Source of the DNA: Streptomyces marispadix
GTDB lineage: Bacteria > Actinomycetota > Actinomycetes > Streptomycetales > Streptomycetaceae
DNA: 64,000 bases
Assembly (NCBI RefSeq): GCF_022524345.1
Contig: NZ_JAKWJU010000002.1
Span: 2,542,001-2,606,000 of the forward strand
Direction: 5' to 3'
The first letter of the stretch is position 1, and each line of letters begins with the position of its first letter. The translations under genes and the position numbers were made by a program. Below are positions 8,445 through 16,184 of the stretch, piece after piece. The notes under the pieces are model-generated. The model searched no databases. It worked only from the letters and a program-made list of their open reading frames with translations, and had not been told where the DNA came from.

Positions 8445-9407
8445 ATGTCACTGCCGTGTTCCCCGGGCACGAGCGAGTCCCCTGCCCGGCCGGCCGGGCC
8501 CGCCGAACTGCTCGACCTCGAAGTCATCGTTCCCGCCTACAACGAGGAACACCGCATCGAGGCGACGATACGGGCTCTCACGGGCCATCTTCGGCGGCTG
8601 CCGCTGACCAGCGGGGTCCGCGTGGTCGACAACGGCAGCAGCGACCGCACGGCCGAATGCGTCGACCGGCTCGCCGCGTTGGGGCTGCCGGTCACCGTCA
8701 CCGGCTGTGCGAGTCCCGGCAAGGGAGCGGCAGTCGCACGAGGGGTGCTCACCTCCCGTGCGCGCTGGACGGGCTTCTGCGACGCCGATCTCGCCACTCC
8801 CGCCCATGCGTTGGACGACGCGTTGACGCTGCTGCGCGAGGGCTGGCAGGTGGTCGTCGGCTCCCGTCGCTGCGCGGGCGCCCGCATGGTCGTGCGCCAG
8901 CCGCTCTCCCGGCGGCTGGGCGGCTGCGGATTCCGCTTCCTGGCACGGGGGCTGGCGGGACCGGTGGCGGACACGCAGTGCGGGTTCAAGTTCTTCGCCA
9001 CGGCCGCGGTGCTGCCGCTGTTCGCCGACGTGACGTGCACCCGCTTCGCCTTCGACCTCGAAGTGCTGGCACGTGCCCGTGCGCTCGGGCTGAGCACCGT
9101 CGAGTTCCCGGTGGCGTGGAGCGACCGGCAGGGGTCTACGTTCCGGCTGGTGAGCGACGGCTGCCGGGCCGCGGTCGACCTGTGGCGGCTGCACCACCGC
9201 CTCGCGCGCTCCGCCGAGAAGCGGCACGGCGAGGGACGGAATGAGCCTCGGCACGGCGAGCGGCGGAATGGTGTGCGGCAGTACGGCACCGCTGCGGGAA
9301 CCCCCGCCGTGGAGTGCGCCCCTGCGCAGCTCGTCCACGCGCAGCCCGTCCCCGCGAAGGCCGTCCCCGCGAAGGCCGCCCCTGCGAAGAAGGGGCGCGC
9401 GTCGTGA
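8445..9407 (+). CDS. GT2 glycosyltransferase, polyprenyl-phosphate sugar synthase type
   Basis: This 320-residue protein carries the GT-A motifs of dolichyl/polyprenyl-phosphate transferases: EVIVPAYNEEHRIEATI (from residue 25), VVDNGSSDRT, GKGAAVARG, the metal-binding DAD in CDADLATP (near 112), VVGSRR, and TQCGFKFF with FDLEVL. It resembles the ALG5/DPM1 group, which makes lipid-phosphate-linked sugar donors at the inner membrane face. It has no C-terminal membrane helices. The start is ATG 8445, with AAGGAG about 12 bases upstream; the frame is open further upstream but non-protein-like. Its stop overlaps the next start (GTGA). It probably supplies lipid-linked sugar to the membrane transferases in this locus. 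Confidence 0.88.
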   Translation: MSLPCSPGTSESPARPAGPAELLDLEVIVPAYNEEHRIEATIRALTGHLRRLPLTSGVRVVDNGSSDRTAECVDRLAALGLPVTVTGCASPGKGAAVARGVLTSRARWTGFCDADLATPAHALDDALTLLREGWQVVVGSRRCAGARMVVRQPLSRRLGGCGFRFLARGLAGPVADTQCGFKFFATAAVLPLFADVTCTRFAFDLEVLARARALGLSTVEFPVAWSDRQGSTFRLVSDGCRAAVDLWRLHHRLARSAEKRHGEGRNEPRHGERRNGVRQYGTAAGTPAVECAPAQLVHAQPVPAKAVPAKAAPAKKGRAS

Positions 9408-11842
9408 GCCGCCTGCGGGAGTCCTTCCCCGGAACGGACCGCTGGCGAGGCCGTCATGTGGTGATCGCCAACTGGCGTGACGGCCGTCATCCTCAGGCGG
9501 GCGGCGCGGAGTTGTACTGCGAGCGGGTCGCCCGCGAACTACACGACGCCGGAGTCCTCGTCACCTTTCTCACGGCCAGGCCCCGTGGCAGCGCCCGGCG
9601 TGAACGCACGCCGTACGGCACGGTCGTCCGTGGCGGCGGGCGCTACACGGTCTATCCGTTCGTGCTGCTGTGGCTGCTGCTGCATCGCCGCGGGGTGCAC
9701 GGCGTCATCGACTCCCAGAACGGAATCCCCTTCTTCGCGCCCCTGGTGCTGCGCCGCCGCACTCCCGTACTGCTGCTCATCCACCACGTCCATCAGCAGC
9801 AGTTCGCGCTGCTCCCCCTCCCCCTCGCCGTGCTGGGCAGATGGCTGGAGGCCACCGGAAGCCGCCTGGTCTACGGGCGGCGGACGGTGTGCGCGGTGTC
9901 CCCTTCGTCCCGGGCCGAGATCCGCTCGCGGTTGGGCCTGCGCGGCCCGGTGTATCTCGCGCCTCCGGGGCTTACGCCCGGGACCCCCGGCCCACGGGCG
10001 GCTCGTCCCCGCATCGTGTGCGTGAGCAGGCTGGCCCGTCAGAAGCGCCTGGACCGTCTGATCCGTGCCATGCCGCTGCTGCTGCGGCTACAGCCGGGTA
10101 CGGAGCTGCACATCGTCGGGGACGGGGCGGCGCGGGCCGAACTCCAGCGCCTGGCCGCCGGGTTCGGCGTGGGCCGCTCGGTGGTCCTCCATGGGCGGCT
10201 GCCCGCCCGTGCCCGTGACGCCCTGGTGGCGTCGGCGTGGCTGACCGCGCTCCCCTCACCACGCGAAGGCTGGGGCCTGTCGGTCATGGAGGCGGCCGCC
10301 CTCGGGGTGCCGACGGTGGCCTATGACGTACCGGGTCTGCGGGACACCGTACGGCCCGGCCGCACCGGCTGGCTGGCCCAGGAGGGCGAGGACGGCGAAG
10401 ACGGCGAGGACGGCGAGGACGGCCGTGAGGGCAAGGAGGACAAGGAGGACAAGGAGGGCCCGGGGCAGCTTGTGAGGACGCTCGATCAGGCGCTGCGAAC
10501 GCTGCGCGACCCGGACCAGTACGCACTCTTCTCCACGGCCTGCCGCGAGTGGAGCGCCAGGTTCACCTGGACGGCCACCGCGGCGCACCTGCTGTCCGCG
10601 CTGACCGCCGAACGGCTGCGCCTGCGCGGTGACTTCGGCCTGCGGCCCATGAGCGACGCCTGCACCGTGGTGACGCTGCCCCGCGAGATGTTCGACGCGG
10701 CGGATGCGAGCGTCCTGCGGCCGACCGATCTGGCGGAGACGGGCGACAGGCAGGCCGCGCTGCTTCTCACCGGGGCCGACGAGCAGGACGCGCGAGGAAC
10801 GCTCGTACGGATGGGGCTGGACCCGTACGACGACCGGATCGGGGTACGGCTGGCCCGGCACCGGGATCTGCTGGGCTGGCGCGCGCATCCGTCGGCGGGC
10901 GACGGCCAGGCCCGCCGGAACCAGGAACGCCGGGTCCCGTACCCCCGGAAGCCGGACGGCCGGGCGCTCGACGGCCCGTCCCCCAGCCGCCGGTCCCCGA
11001 ACAGCCTTGCCGCCGGGGCGGGTTCGGCCCTGCCCCGCTGGGTGGCCGCAGTGCCCGGGATGTTTCGGCCTCCGGTCGTGGCCGTGGCCTCGGTCGCCGG
11101 TGTGCTGTTCGCCGTCGCCGTGGCCGCCGGGGAGCCGTACGCCCTGACCGGAGTGCTTCCCGTCGCGGTCCTCTCCTGCCGCCGCGCCGCGGAACGCGAG
11201 GGGGCCGTGTGCCTCATCGCCGTCGTGGTCGCCGCGTGCGGCATGTACGTAGCGATCGCGGCGGGCGACCTGGCCCGCGAACCGTGGGGCCTGTGGAGCC
11301 CGGTCCAACGGGCGGGCGCCTTCCCGCAGTTCGTCGTCGGCTGCACCGTGACGACGCTGGGGACGCTGACGGTCCTATGGCTGCTGTGGCGATGCGTACG
11401 CCGTCAGGAGGCGGAGACGGCGTTTCCAACGGGCGGTACGGCACCAGGCCGTACAGCACCACCGGGCCGCCCGGCACCGGCCCGCCCGGCACGGAACACG
11501 CGGAAGGCTGACCAACTCGCCGCGCCGGACCGTCCGTCGCCCTTCCTGATCACCGCGTGGTGCGCGGCGGGACTGGTCCATCTCGCCTACGCCATGGCCT
11601 GCGGCGCCTTCGAAGTGCGGCTTTGCCACACGCAGTCGATCGCCGCGTCTGCCTGTCTGGCTCTCGCCGCGGCACACGCGCTGCGCGGGTTCCACGGCGA
11701 GGGCGCCTGCCAGGGCAAACAGGCGATCTCCGGGACCACCGCGACCGACAGGACCACCGCGACCGGCGGGCCGCTCCCCCGCGCCCGCCCCGGCACTCGT
11801 CCGGCGTCGCTCTCCAACCGCCCCGAAGAGCAGGCGAGTTGA
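9404..11842 (+). CDS. GT4 glycosyltransferase fused to an unknown domain and a membrane region
   Basis: In this 812-residue protein, residues 1 to about 400 form a GT-B fold: acceptor half with HPQAGGAELYCERVARELH, donor half with RLARQKRLDRLI, HIVGDGA and the E-x7-E motif (EGWGLSVME). An acidic repeat (EDGEDGEDGEDG) is inserted at about 327-350. Residues about 410-500 form an unrecognised domain (VVTLPREMFDAAD, LRPTDL, ALLLTG, RMGLDPYD). After a basic linker come about five hydrophobic segments from residue 555, with no known transferase motif. The first half and the unknown domain recur in the gene at 16185-18956. The start GTG 9404 overlaps the upstream stop. The active site is probably cytoplasmic, tethered to the membrane. 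Confidence 0.82.
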   Translation: MSRLRESFPGTDRWRGRHVVIANWRDGRHPQAGGAELYCERVARELHDAGVLVTFLTARPRGSARRERTPYGTVVRGGGRYTVYPFVLLWLLLHRRGVHGVIDSQNGIPFFAPLVLRRRTPVLLLIHHVHQQQFALLPLPLAVLGRWLEATGSRLVYGRRTVCAVSPSSRAEIRSRLGLRGPVYLAPPGLTPGTPGPRAARPRIVCVSRLARQKRLDRLIRAMPLLLRLQPGTELHIVGDGAARAELQRLAAGFGVGRSVVLHGRLPARARDALVASAWLTALPSPREGWGLSVMEAAALGVPTVAYDVPGLRDTVRPGRTGWLAQEGEDGEDGEDGEDGREGKEDKEDKEGPGQLVRTLDQALRTLRDPDQYALFSTACREWSARFTWTATAAHLLSALTAERLRLRGDFGLRPMSDACTVVTLPREMFDAADASVLRPTDLAETGDRQAALLLTGADEQDARGTLVRMGLDPYDDRIGVRLARHRDLLGWRAHPSAGDGQARRNQERRVPYPRKPDGRALDGPSPSRRSPNSLAAGAGSALPRWVAAVPGMFRPPVVAVASVAGVLFAVAVAAGEPYALTGVLPVAVLSCRRAAEREGAVCLIAVVVAACGMYVAIAAGDLAREPWGLWSPVQRAGAFPQFVVGCTVTTLGTLTVLWLLWRCVRRQEAETAFPTGGTAPGRTAPPGRPAPARPARNTRKADQLAAPDRPSPFLITAWCAAGLVHLAYAMACGAFEVRLCHTQSIAASACLALAAAHALRGFHGEGACQGKQAISGTTATDRTTATGGPLPRARPGTRPASLSNRPEEQAS
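10384..10460 (+). repeat. in-frame 9-bp repeat coding an acidic linker
   Basis: Imperfect tandem GGCGAGGAC units, then AAGGAGGAC units, code for Glu/Asp/Gly/Lys-rich sequence directly after the GT4 donor-binding half. The tract keeps the frame and probably forms a flexible charged linker. Confidence 0.85.
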
Positions 11843-11844
11843 CC

Positions 11845-14508
11845 ATGCCCGCAACACAGACCACGGCCGGCGGCTCCCGGACGAACGCCGACTCCCCGCC
11901 GCAGCTCCGGACTTCACGTGCGGCTGCCGCGCTCACCTGCGCCACTCTGCTGGCCGGTGCCGGAAACTACGGCCTTTCCCTGCTCATGGTCCACCTGCTG
12001 GCTCCGGCCGAGTACGTCCGATACGCCACGGCCTCCAACGTCCTGCTCGCCGTGGGCACGTTCGCGGGCGCCACGATGCCCGCCCTGGTGACGCGGGAGC
12101 TGGCCGACCGTCCCCACGGGCCCGTCCAGCGGGCGCGCGGCGTAAGGCTCTGCCTGCGTACGGCCGGTGTCTACGCACTGATCTGTGCCGCCGGAGCCTG
12201 CGCCGCCTGTGCCACCTACGCCGGTCCCGCCCTGACGGCCGCGGTCGCAGCCGCCGCCGTGCTGCTGTGGACCAACGCCACGGGCGCGGGATTGCTGCAA
12301 AGCCGCCAGGACTTCGGGCGGCTGGCCGTGCTCTGGCCCGCCGAGGCGGCCGTCCGTGCCGTCGCCTCGCTCGCCTTCCTCTTCGTGGGCCGCAGCAGCG
12401 CGGGGGCCGTCGCCGGTATCGCGGCCGGTGCGGCGGCCACCGCCGGTGCGGCCTTCCTGTCCGACCGGCGCCCCCTTCCGTGCCGGACTCCGTCCGCGCC
12501 GCACAGGCCACCGCCAGGCCCGGCAGGCGGCGGCCCGGCAACCGGGCGGCGGGCCCCTTGGCGGCGGGCCGCGTCCATCGGCGGCGCCCAGGCCCTGATG
12601 TGCCTGCTGCCGTCCCTGGACGTCGTCGTAGCGACCGCCGTGCGTTCCGGAAGCCCCGAACTCGCCCCGTATCAGGCGCTGTTGGTGCTCGCCCGCGTCC
12701 CGCTGTACGCGGCGACCGCTCTGGCGGCCGTACTGCTACCGCAGTTGGCCACCACACCGGTCACCACACAGCCCGCGGCATCGGCTTCCACACCGACCGC
12801 CCATGAACGCATCGACCGCACACCCGTACACAGAGCCCTTCGGCTCCACTGGGCGGCGGCCCTCACCATCACCGTCGCCGTCGTCACCTGCCCCCGGCCG
12901 CTGCTCGCGCTGGTCGTGCCCCCTTCCTACGCCGGCTCCGCGGCGCTGCTGCTGCCGCTGGGCATCGCGGGCGTGGCCGCCGCGACCCTCACCGTGACCG
13001 CGACGGTCTTCCTCGCCTGGGGTCCGCTGCGGCAGCAGATCCGGCTGCTCGCCGCCGCCTGCCCGGCCGGTGCCCTGCTGTACGCGGCCACCGCGGGCCA
13101 GCCCGTCCGCCTCGCCTGGAGCGCCGCCCTGCTCACCACGGTCACCGCCGCCGCCTCACTCGTCCTGGCCGGACGCCGGATCGCATCGCCGCTGTGGCGA
13201 ACCGCCGCCGCATGGTGCGCCACGGCCGCCGCCGTCGCCTGCGTCCTTTACGCGCTGCGCGGGCATACGGCGCTGTGGTGCCTCGCCGTCCTGGCCCTCG
13301 CCGCCACGGCACCGGCCGCCGTACGGGATCGTCAACCCACCCGTACACAAGGGCCGTTGCGGGTGCTGCACCTCGCCTTCGAGGACCCCCGCAGCCCCGG
13401 TGCCGGCGGTGGTTCCGTGCGTACGCACGAGGTCAACCGCCGCCTGGCCTCCTACGGAGTCGAGGTGACCGCCGTCTGCGCACCATGGCCGGGGCCCGGC
13501 TGCACCCCCACGGTCCATGACGGCGTCCGCTACCTGCCGCTCCCCGGGCGGCTCGGCCCCCTCAACCGCAGTGGGACGCTCTGCCGACTCGCCTATTTCT
13601 GCGCCGTCTTGGCCGGTCTGTGGCGGCTGATCCGCCGGATGGACCCCGACCTGGTCGTAGAGGACTTCGCCGCGCCCTTCTCGTCGGTCTGCGTTCCATG
13701 GCTGACGCGGCGGCCCGTCGTAGGAGTGGTGCAGTGGCTCGCCGCCGCCGAGAAGACCGAGCAGTACGGGCTGCCCTTCCATCTCGTCGAACGCCTGGGC
13801 CTGCGCTCCCACAGCAGGCTCGTCGCGGTCAGCGAGGGACTCGCCGCCGAGCTGCGGCGCCGCCGCCCCGGCGCCCAAGTCACCGCGCTGCCCAACGGGA
13901 TCGACCGCGCCGCGTTCACCGCCCCCGCGGGCGCCGCACGCGAACACGTCCTGTATCTCGGACGTCTTGAGACCAGCTCCAAGGGACTCGATCTGCTGCT
14001 GCGCGCCTACGCGTCGGCCGCCCCGCGCACCACCTGCGATCTGCTGATCGCGGGCGACGGGCCGGACGCCGAGACCGCACGCTCGCTCGCCCGCAAGCTC
14101 GGCGTCGAGGGGCGGACCCGCTGGCTCGGACGCGTCGAAGGGGCCGTCCGTTACGCGCTTCTGGCCGGTGCCCGACTGGTCTGCGTGCCCAGCCGCTACG
14201 AGACGTTCGGACTCGTGGCCGCGGAAGCCCTCGCGACGCGTACGCCCGTCCTGGCCTTCGACATTCCGAATGTGCGCGATCTCGTCACCGACGCCGTGGG
14301 AGTACGCGTACCCCCCGAGGACGTCCGCGCGTACGGGGACGCCCTGGCGGACCTCGCCGCCGACCCCGCCCGCTGCCGCCGCCTCGGGAGGGCGGGGCCC
14401 GCGACGGTCGCGCATCTGGACTGGGACGCCGTGGCACGCGCCCAACTCGCCCTCTACGAACGGGCCGTGGGCCGGGAGCGCAACGAGGACGCCGGCCGGG
14501 CACAGTGA
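11845..14508 (+). CDS. Wzx/MurJ-like flippase fused to a GT4 glycosyltransferase
   Basis: In this 887-residue protein, residues about 25-490 are a polytopic membrane domain with some 12 hydrophobic segments (for example ALTCATLLAGAGNYGLSLLM). The layout is that of a polysaccharide/lipid flippase of the MOP superfamily, including paired segments and HLLAPAEYVRYATA early on. From about residue 505 (LRVLHLAFEDP, SPGAGGGSVRTHEVNRRLA) a complete GT-B transferase follows, with ALPNGIDRAAF, LYLGRLETSSKGLDLLL, LIAGDGPD and the E-x7-E motif ETFGLVAAE. There is no stop or frameshift at the join, so this is a true fusion. It starts three bases after the upstream stop, so the three genes form an operon. 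The fusion would couple sugar addition to export of the lipid-linked product; this is inferred. Confidence 0.82.
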   Translation: MPATQTTAGGSRTNADSPPQLRTSRAAAALTCATLLAGAGNYGLSLLMVHLLAPAEYVRYATASNVLLAVGTFAGATMPALVTRELADRPHGPVQRARGVRLCLRTAGVYALICAAGACAACATYAGPALTAAVAAAAVLLWTNATGAGLLQSRQDFGRLAVLWPAEAAVRAVASLAFLFVGRSSAGAVAGIAAGAAATAGAAFLSDRRPLPCRTPSAPHRPPPGPAGGGPATGRRAPWRRAASIGGAQALMCLLPSLDVVVATAVRSGSPELAPYQALLVLARVPLYAATALAAVLLPQLATTPVTTQPAASASTPTAHERIDRTPVHRALRLHWAAALTITVAVVTCPRPLLALVVPPSYAGSAALLLPLGIAGVAAATLTVTATVFLAWGPLRQQIRLLAAACPAGALLYAATAGQPVRLAWSAALLTTVTAAASLVLAGRRIASPLWRTAAAWCATAAAVACVLYALRGHTALWCLAVLALAATAPAAVRDRQPTRTQGPLRVLHLAFEDPRSPGAGGGSVRTHEVNRRLASYGVEVTAVCAPWPGPGCTPTVHDGVRYLPLPGRLGPLNRSGTLCRLAYFCAVLAGLWRLIRRMDPDLVVEDFAAPFSSVCVPWLTRRPVVGVVQWLAAAEKTEQYGLPFHLVERLGLRSHSRLVAVSEGLAAELRRRRPGAQVTALPNGIDRAAFTAPAGAAREHVLYLGRLETSSKGLDLLLRAYASAAPRTTCDLLIAGDGPDAETARSLARKLGVEGRTRWLGRVEGAVRYALLAGARLVCVPSRYETFGLVAAEALATRTPVLAFDIPNVRDLVTDAVGVRVPPEDVRAYGDALADLAADPARCRRLGRAGPATVAHLDWDAVARAQLALYERAVGRERNEDAGRAQ

Positions 14509-14680
14509 GGTGACGTCTCGCCGGGGGCGGCGGTCGTGCCCGGCGCTCCGCGTCGTGCCCGGCACTCCACGCACATCCCGGCCACGCATTCCCAGCACAC
14601 GCAATTCCGGGGCGAGTTCACTCGGCGAACGGCGGGCCTTTCATCGCACGCTCTTCATCCCACGGCCTAGCTTCCACGCT

Positions 14681-14705
14681 TTTGATCCCACACCTTTGAT
14701 CCCAC
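14681..14705. repeat. short direct repeats between the operon and the next gene
   Basis: TTTGATCCCAC occurs at 14681-14691 and 14695-14705, and a variant, CTTCATCCCAC, at 14653-14663. They lie in the 348-base gap after the flippase gene, where no gene is seen. They could be protein-binding half-sites for the promoter of the gene at 14857. Confidence 0.5.
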
Positions 14706-14813
14706 GCTTTTCATTGCGCGACTCTCCGAAGGCCCGGCCTCTGGCCGATCTGTAGAACCTTCGGCTCGCGGCCGGTTCGGGGAATTCGAGGTCGGCGACG
14801 AGTCCTGTGTGAG

Positions 14814-14831
14814 CACCGCCGGACGGCGGTG
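14814..14831 (+). promoter_or_regulatory. 5'-UTR hairpin before the ribosome site
   Basis: CACCGCC-GGAC-GGCGGTG forms a perfect 7-bp stem with a 4-base loop, just upstream of the strong AGGAGGA ribosome site of the gene at 14857. It may be a leader element or a short terminator for readthrough from the upstream operon. Confidence 0.45.
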
Positions 14832-14856
14832 ACGGAACGACACAGGAGGAAGAGCC

Positions 14857-15984
14857 ATGTCCGTCACACCATCGTCATCGACAGACTCGTCGGCGGCTTC
14901 CGAACAGCGACCGGATGCCGGTCAGGAGACGAATCTGGTGAAAGATCCCTGGTTCCAGAGCTATCAGGTCGGCTCCGGCTGGGGCACCGACGGCTTTCTC
15001 AAGCTCGTCGACTTCGCCAAGGACCGCCATACGTCGCTCACTCACTGGAAGACCGACGCGGCGATCGGCAAGAGGTACCAGGCGATCACCCTCTACACGC
15101 AGAACCCCGACACGGCCGCGAATCAAAACGGGAGGATGATCCTGCCTCCCGGAGCGCCTCCCGGGGCCAATGCGCTCGACCTCAACGGCTGGGAGGCCCA
15201 GGGATTCGTCGAGCAGGAGATCGCCACCCGTAAGGGAGCGACGTACGAACTGCGGTACTGGCTCGGCTACGACATGTACGGCGGCACCGGCATCGCGCAG
15301 ATGGGAGCACAGGCCAGCGCCACCGACGCCGAGACCGGCGCACCGCTGGCGGCGAAGATCTCCCGGGTCCAGAAGGGAGGGAAGGCGCCCAACAACGTGA
15401 ACAACGACCCGCGGTGGCGGCAGGAGAGCGTCGAGTTCACGGCCAGGTCGTCCCTGACGAGGATCCGGGTGCAGGACATGACAGGGCCCGTGTCGGCCAC
15501 CGACGACCTGGTGCCCGCGTATCAGGGGCTGACGGGCGCGGACGTCACCGGTGTCTCCGTGACGGAGAAGGCGCCCGCCCCGGGGGACTTGGCGGTCGCG
15601 TTCACCGCGGTGCCCTTCCTGACGGCGCGTGCGGGCAGCACGGCCGTGGTCGCCGTGGACGTCGCCAACACCGGGAGGGTCCGGATCGGGGAGCAGAGGG
15701 TCGTCCTCACTCCCGGGCCCAAGGGCGTGTCCTTCCTGCGGGCGCAGGCCGTCATCGTCAAGCGCGAGGAGGGGGAGACCTCCCACCCGTGCACGGTTAC
15801 CGAGTATCCGACGGTCAAGGCCGTGTGCCCGGCCGTTCCGCTGAACATCGAACCGGGCCGTACGGTCCGGCTGGAGACGGAGATCAAGACCGGCAGCGAC
15901 CTGCGGGAGGGCGATCTGCCCTCCGTCCGCTTCCAGGTCGGGGAGCTGGGCTCCGCGCACGGCGAGGTGAAGATCGTGGGCTGA
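14857..15984 (+). CDS. protein with the shared two-cysteine C-terminal domain (family member 2), no signal peptide visible
   Basis: This 375-residue protein has an N-terminal region (about 25-215) resembling carbohydrate-binding jelly-roll modules: NLVKDPWFQSY, LDLNGWEAQGFVEQEI, TYELRYWLGYDMYGG and TRIRVQDMTG. The family domain follows (about 250-375) with GPKGVSF, VKREEGE, HPC and a second Cys 12 residues on, then GDLPSVRFQVGE. Unlike its three relatives, it has no hydrophobic N-terminus: it begins with a Ser/Thr-rich tail. The start is well fixed by AGGAGGA seven bases before ATG 14857, so the missing signal peptide is real unless the sequence is wrong. It may stay inside the cell or leave by a non-classical route. 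It lies between the glycosyltransferase operon and the converging GT39-like gene. Confidence 0.75.
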   Translation: MSVTPSSSTDSSAASEQRPDAGQETNLVKDPWFQSYQVGSGWGTDGFLKLVDFAKDRHTSLTHWKTDAAIGKRYQAITLYTQNPDTAANQNGRMILPPGAPPGANALDLNGWEAQGFVEQEIATRKGATYELRYWLGYDMYGGTGIAQMGAQASATDAETGAPLAAKISRVQKGGKAPNNVNNDPRWRQESVEFTARSSLTRIRVQDMTGPVSATDDLVPAYQGLTGADVTGVSVTEKAPAPGDLAVAFTAVPFLTARAGSTAVVAVDVANTGRVRIGEQRVVLTPGPKGVSFLRAQAVIVKREEGETSHPCTVTEYPTVKAVCPAVPLNIEPGRTVRLETEIKTGSDLREGDLPSVRFQVGELGSAHGEVKIVG

Positions 15985-15985
15985 C

Positions 15986-16056
15986 GGCCCCGGAGTCGAA
16001 CCGAGGGCCCCGGAGCCGAGCCGAAGGCCCCGGAGTCGAGCTGAGGGGCCCCGAAG
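15986..16056. repeat. 20-bp tandem repeat, 3.5 copies
   Basis: Units begin GGCCCCGGAG and recur at 15986, 16006 and 16026, with a partial copy at 16047 (consensus GGCCCCGGAGTCGAGCCGAG). The array starts two bases after a stop codon, between converging genes. It may influence transcript ends or be a simple slippage product. Confidence 0.85.
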
Positions 16057-16184
16057 TTGCCTGACCATGTGGTGACTTGGCCCTGGTGACTTGGCCGCGG
16101 CTCGCTTCGCGAGGAGGCCAAACCTGCGCTGCGGCAGCCGGACCGCCTTCCGGCTGCCGCCGGCGGCTCGTCCACGACAGGCGC

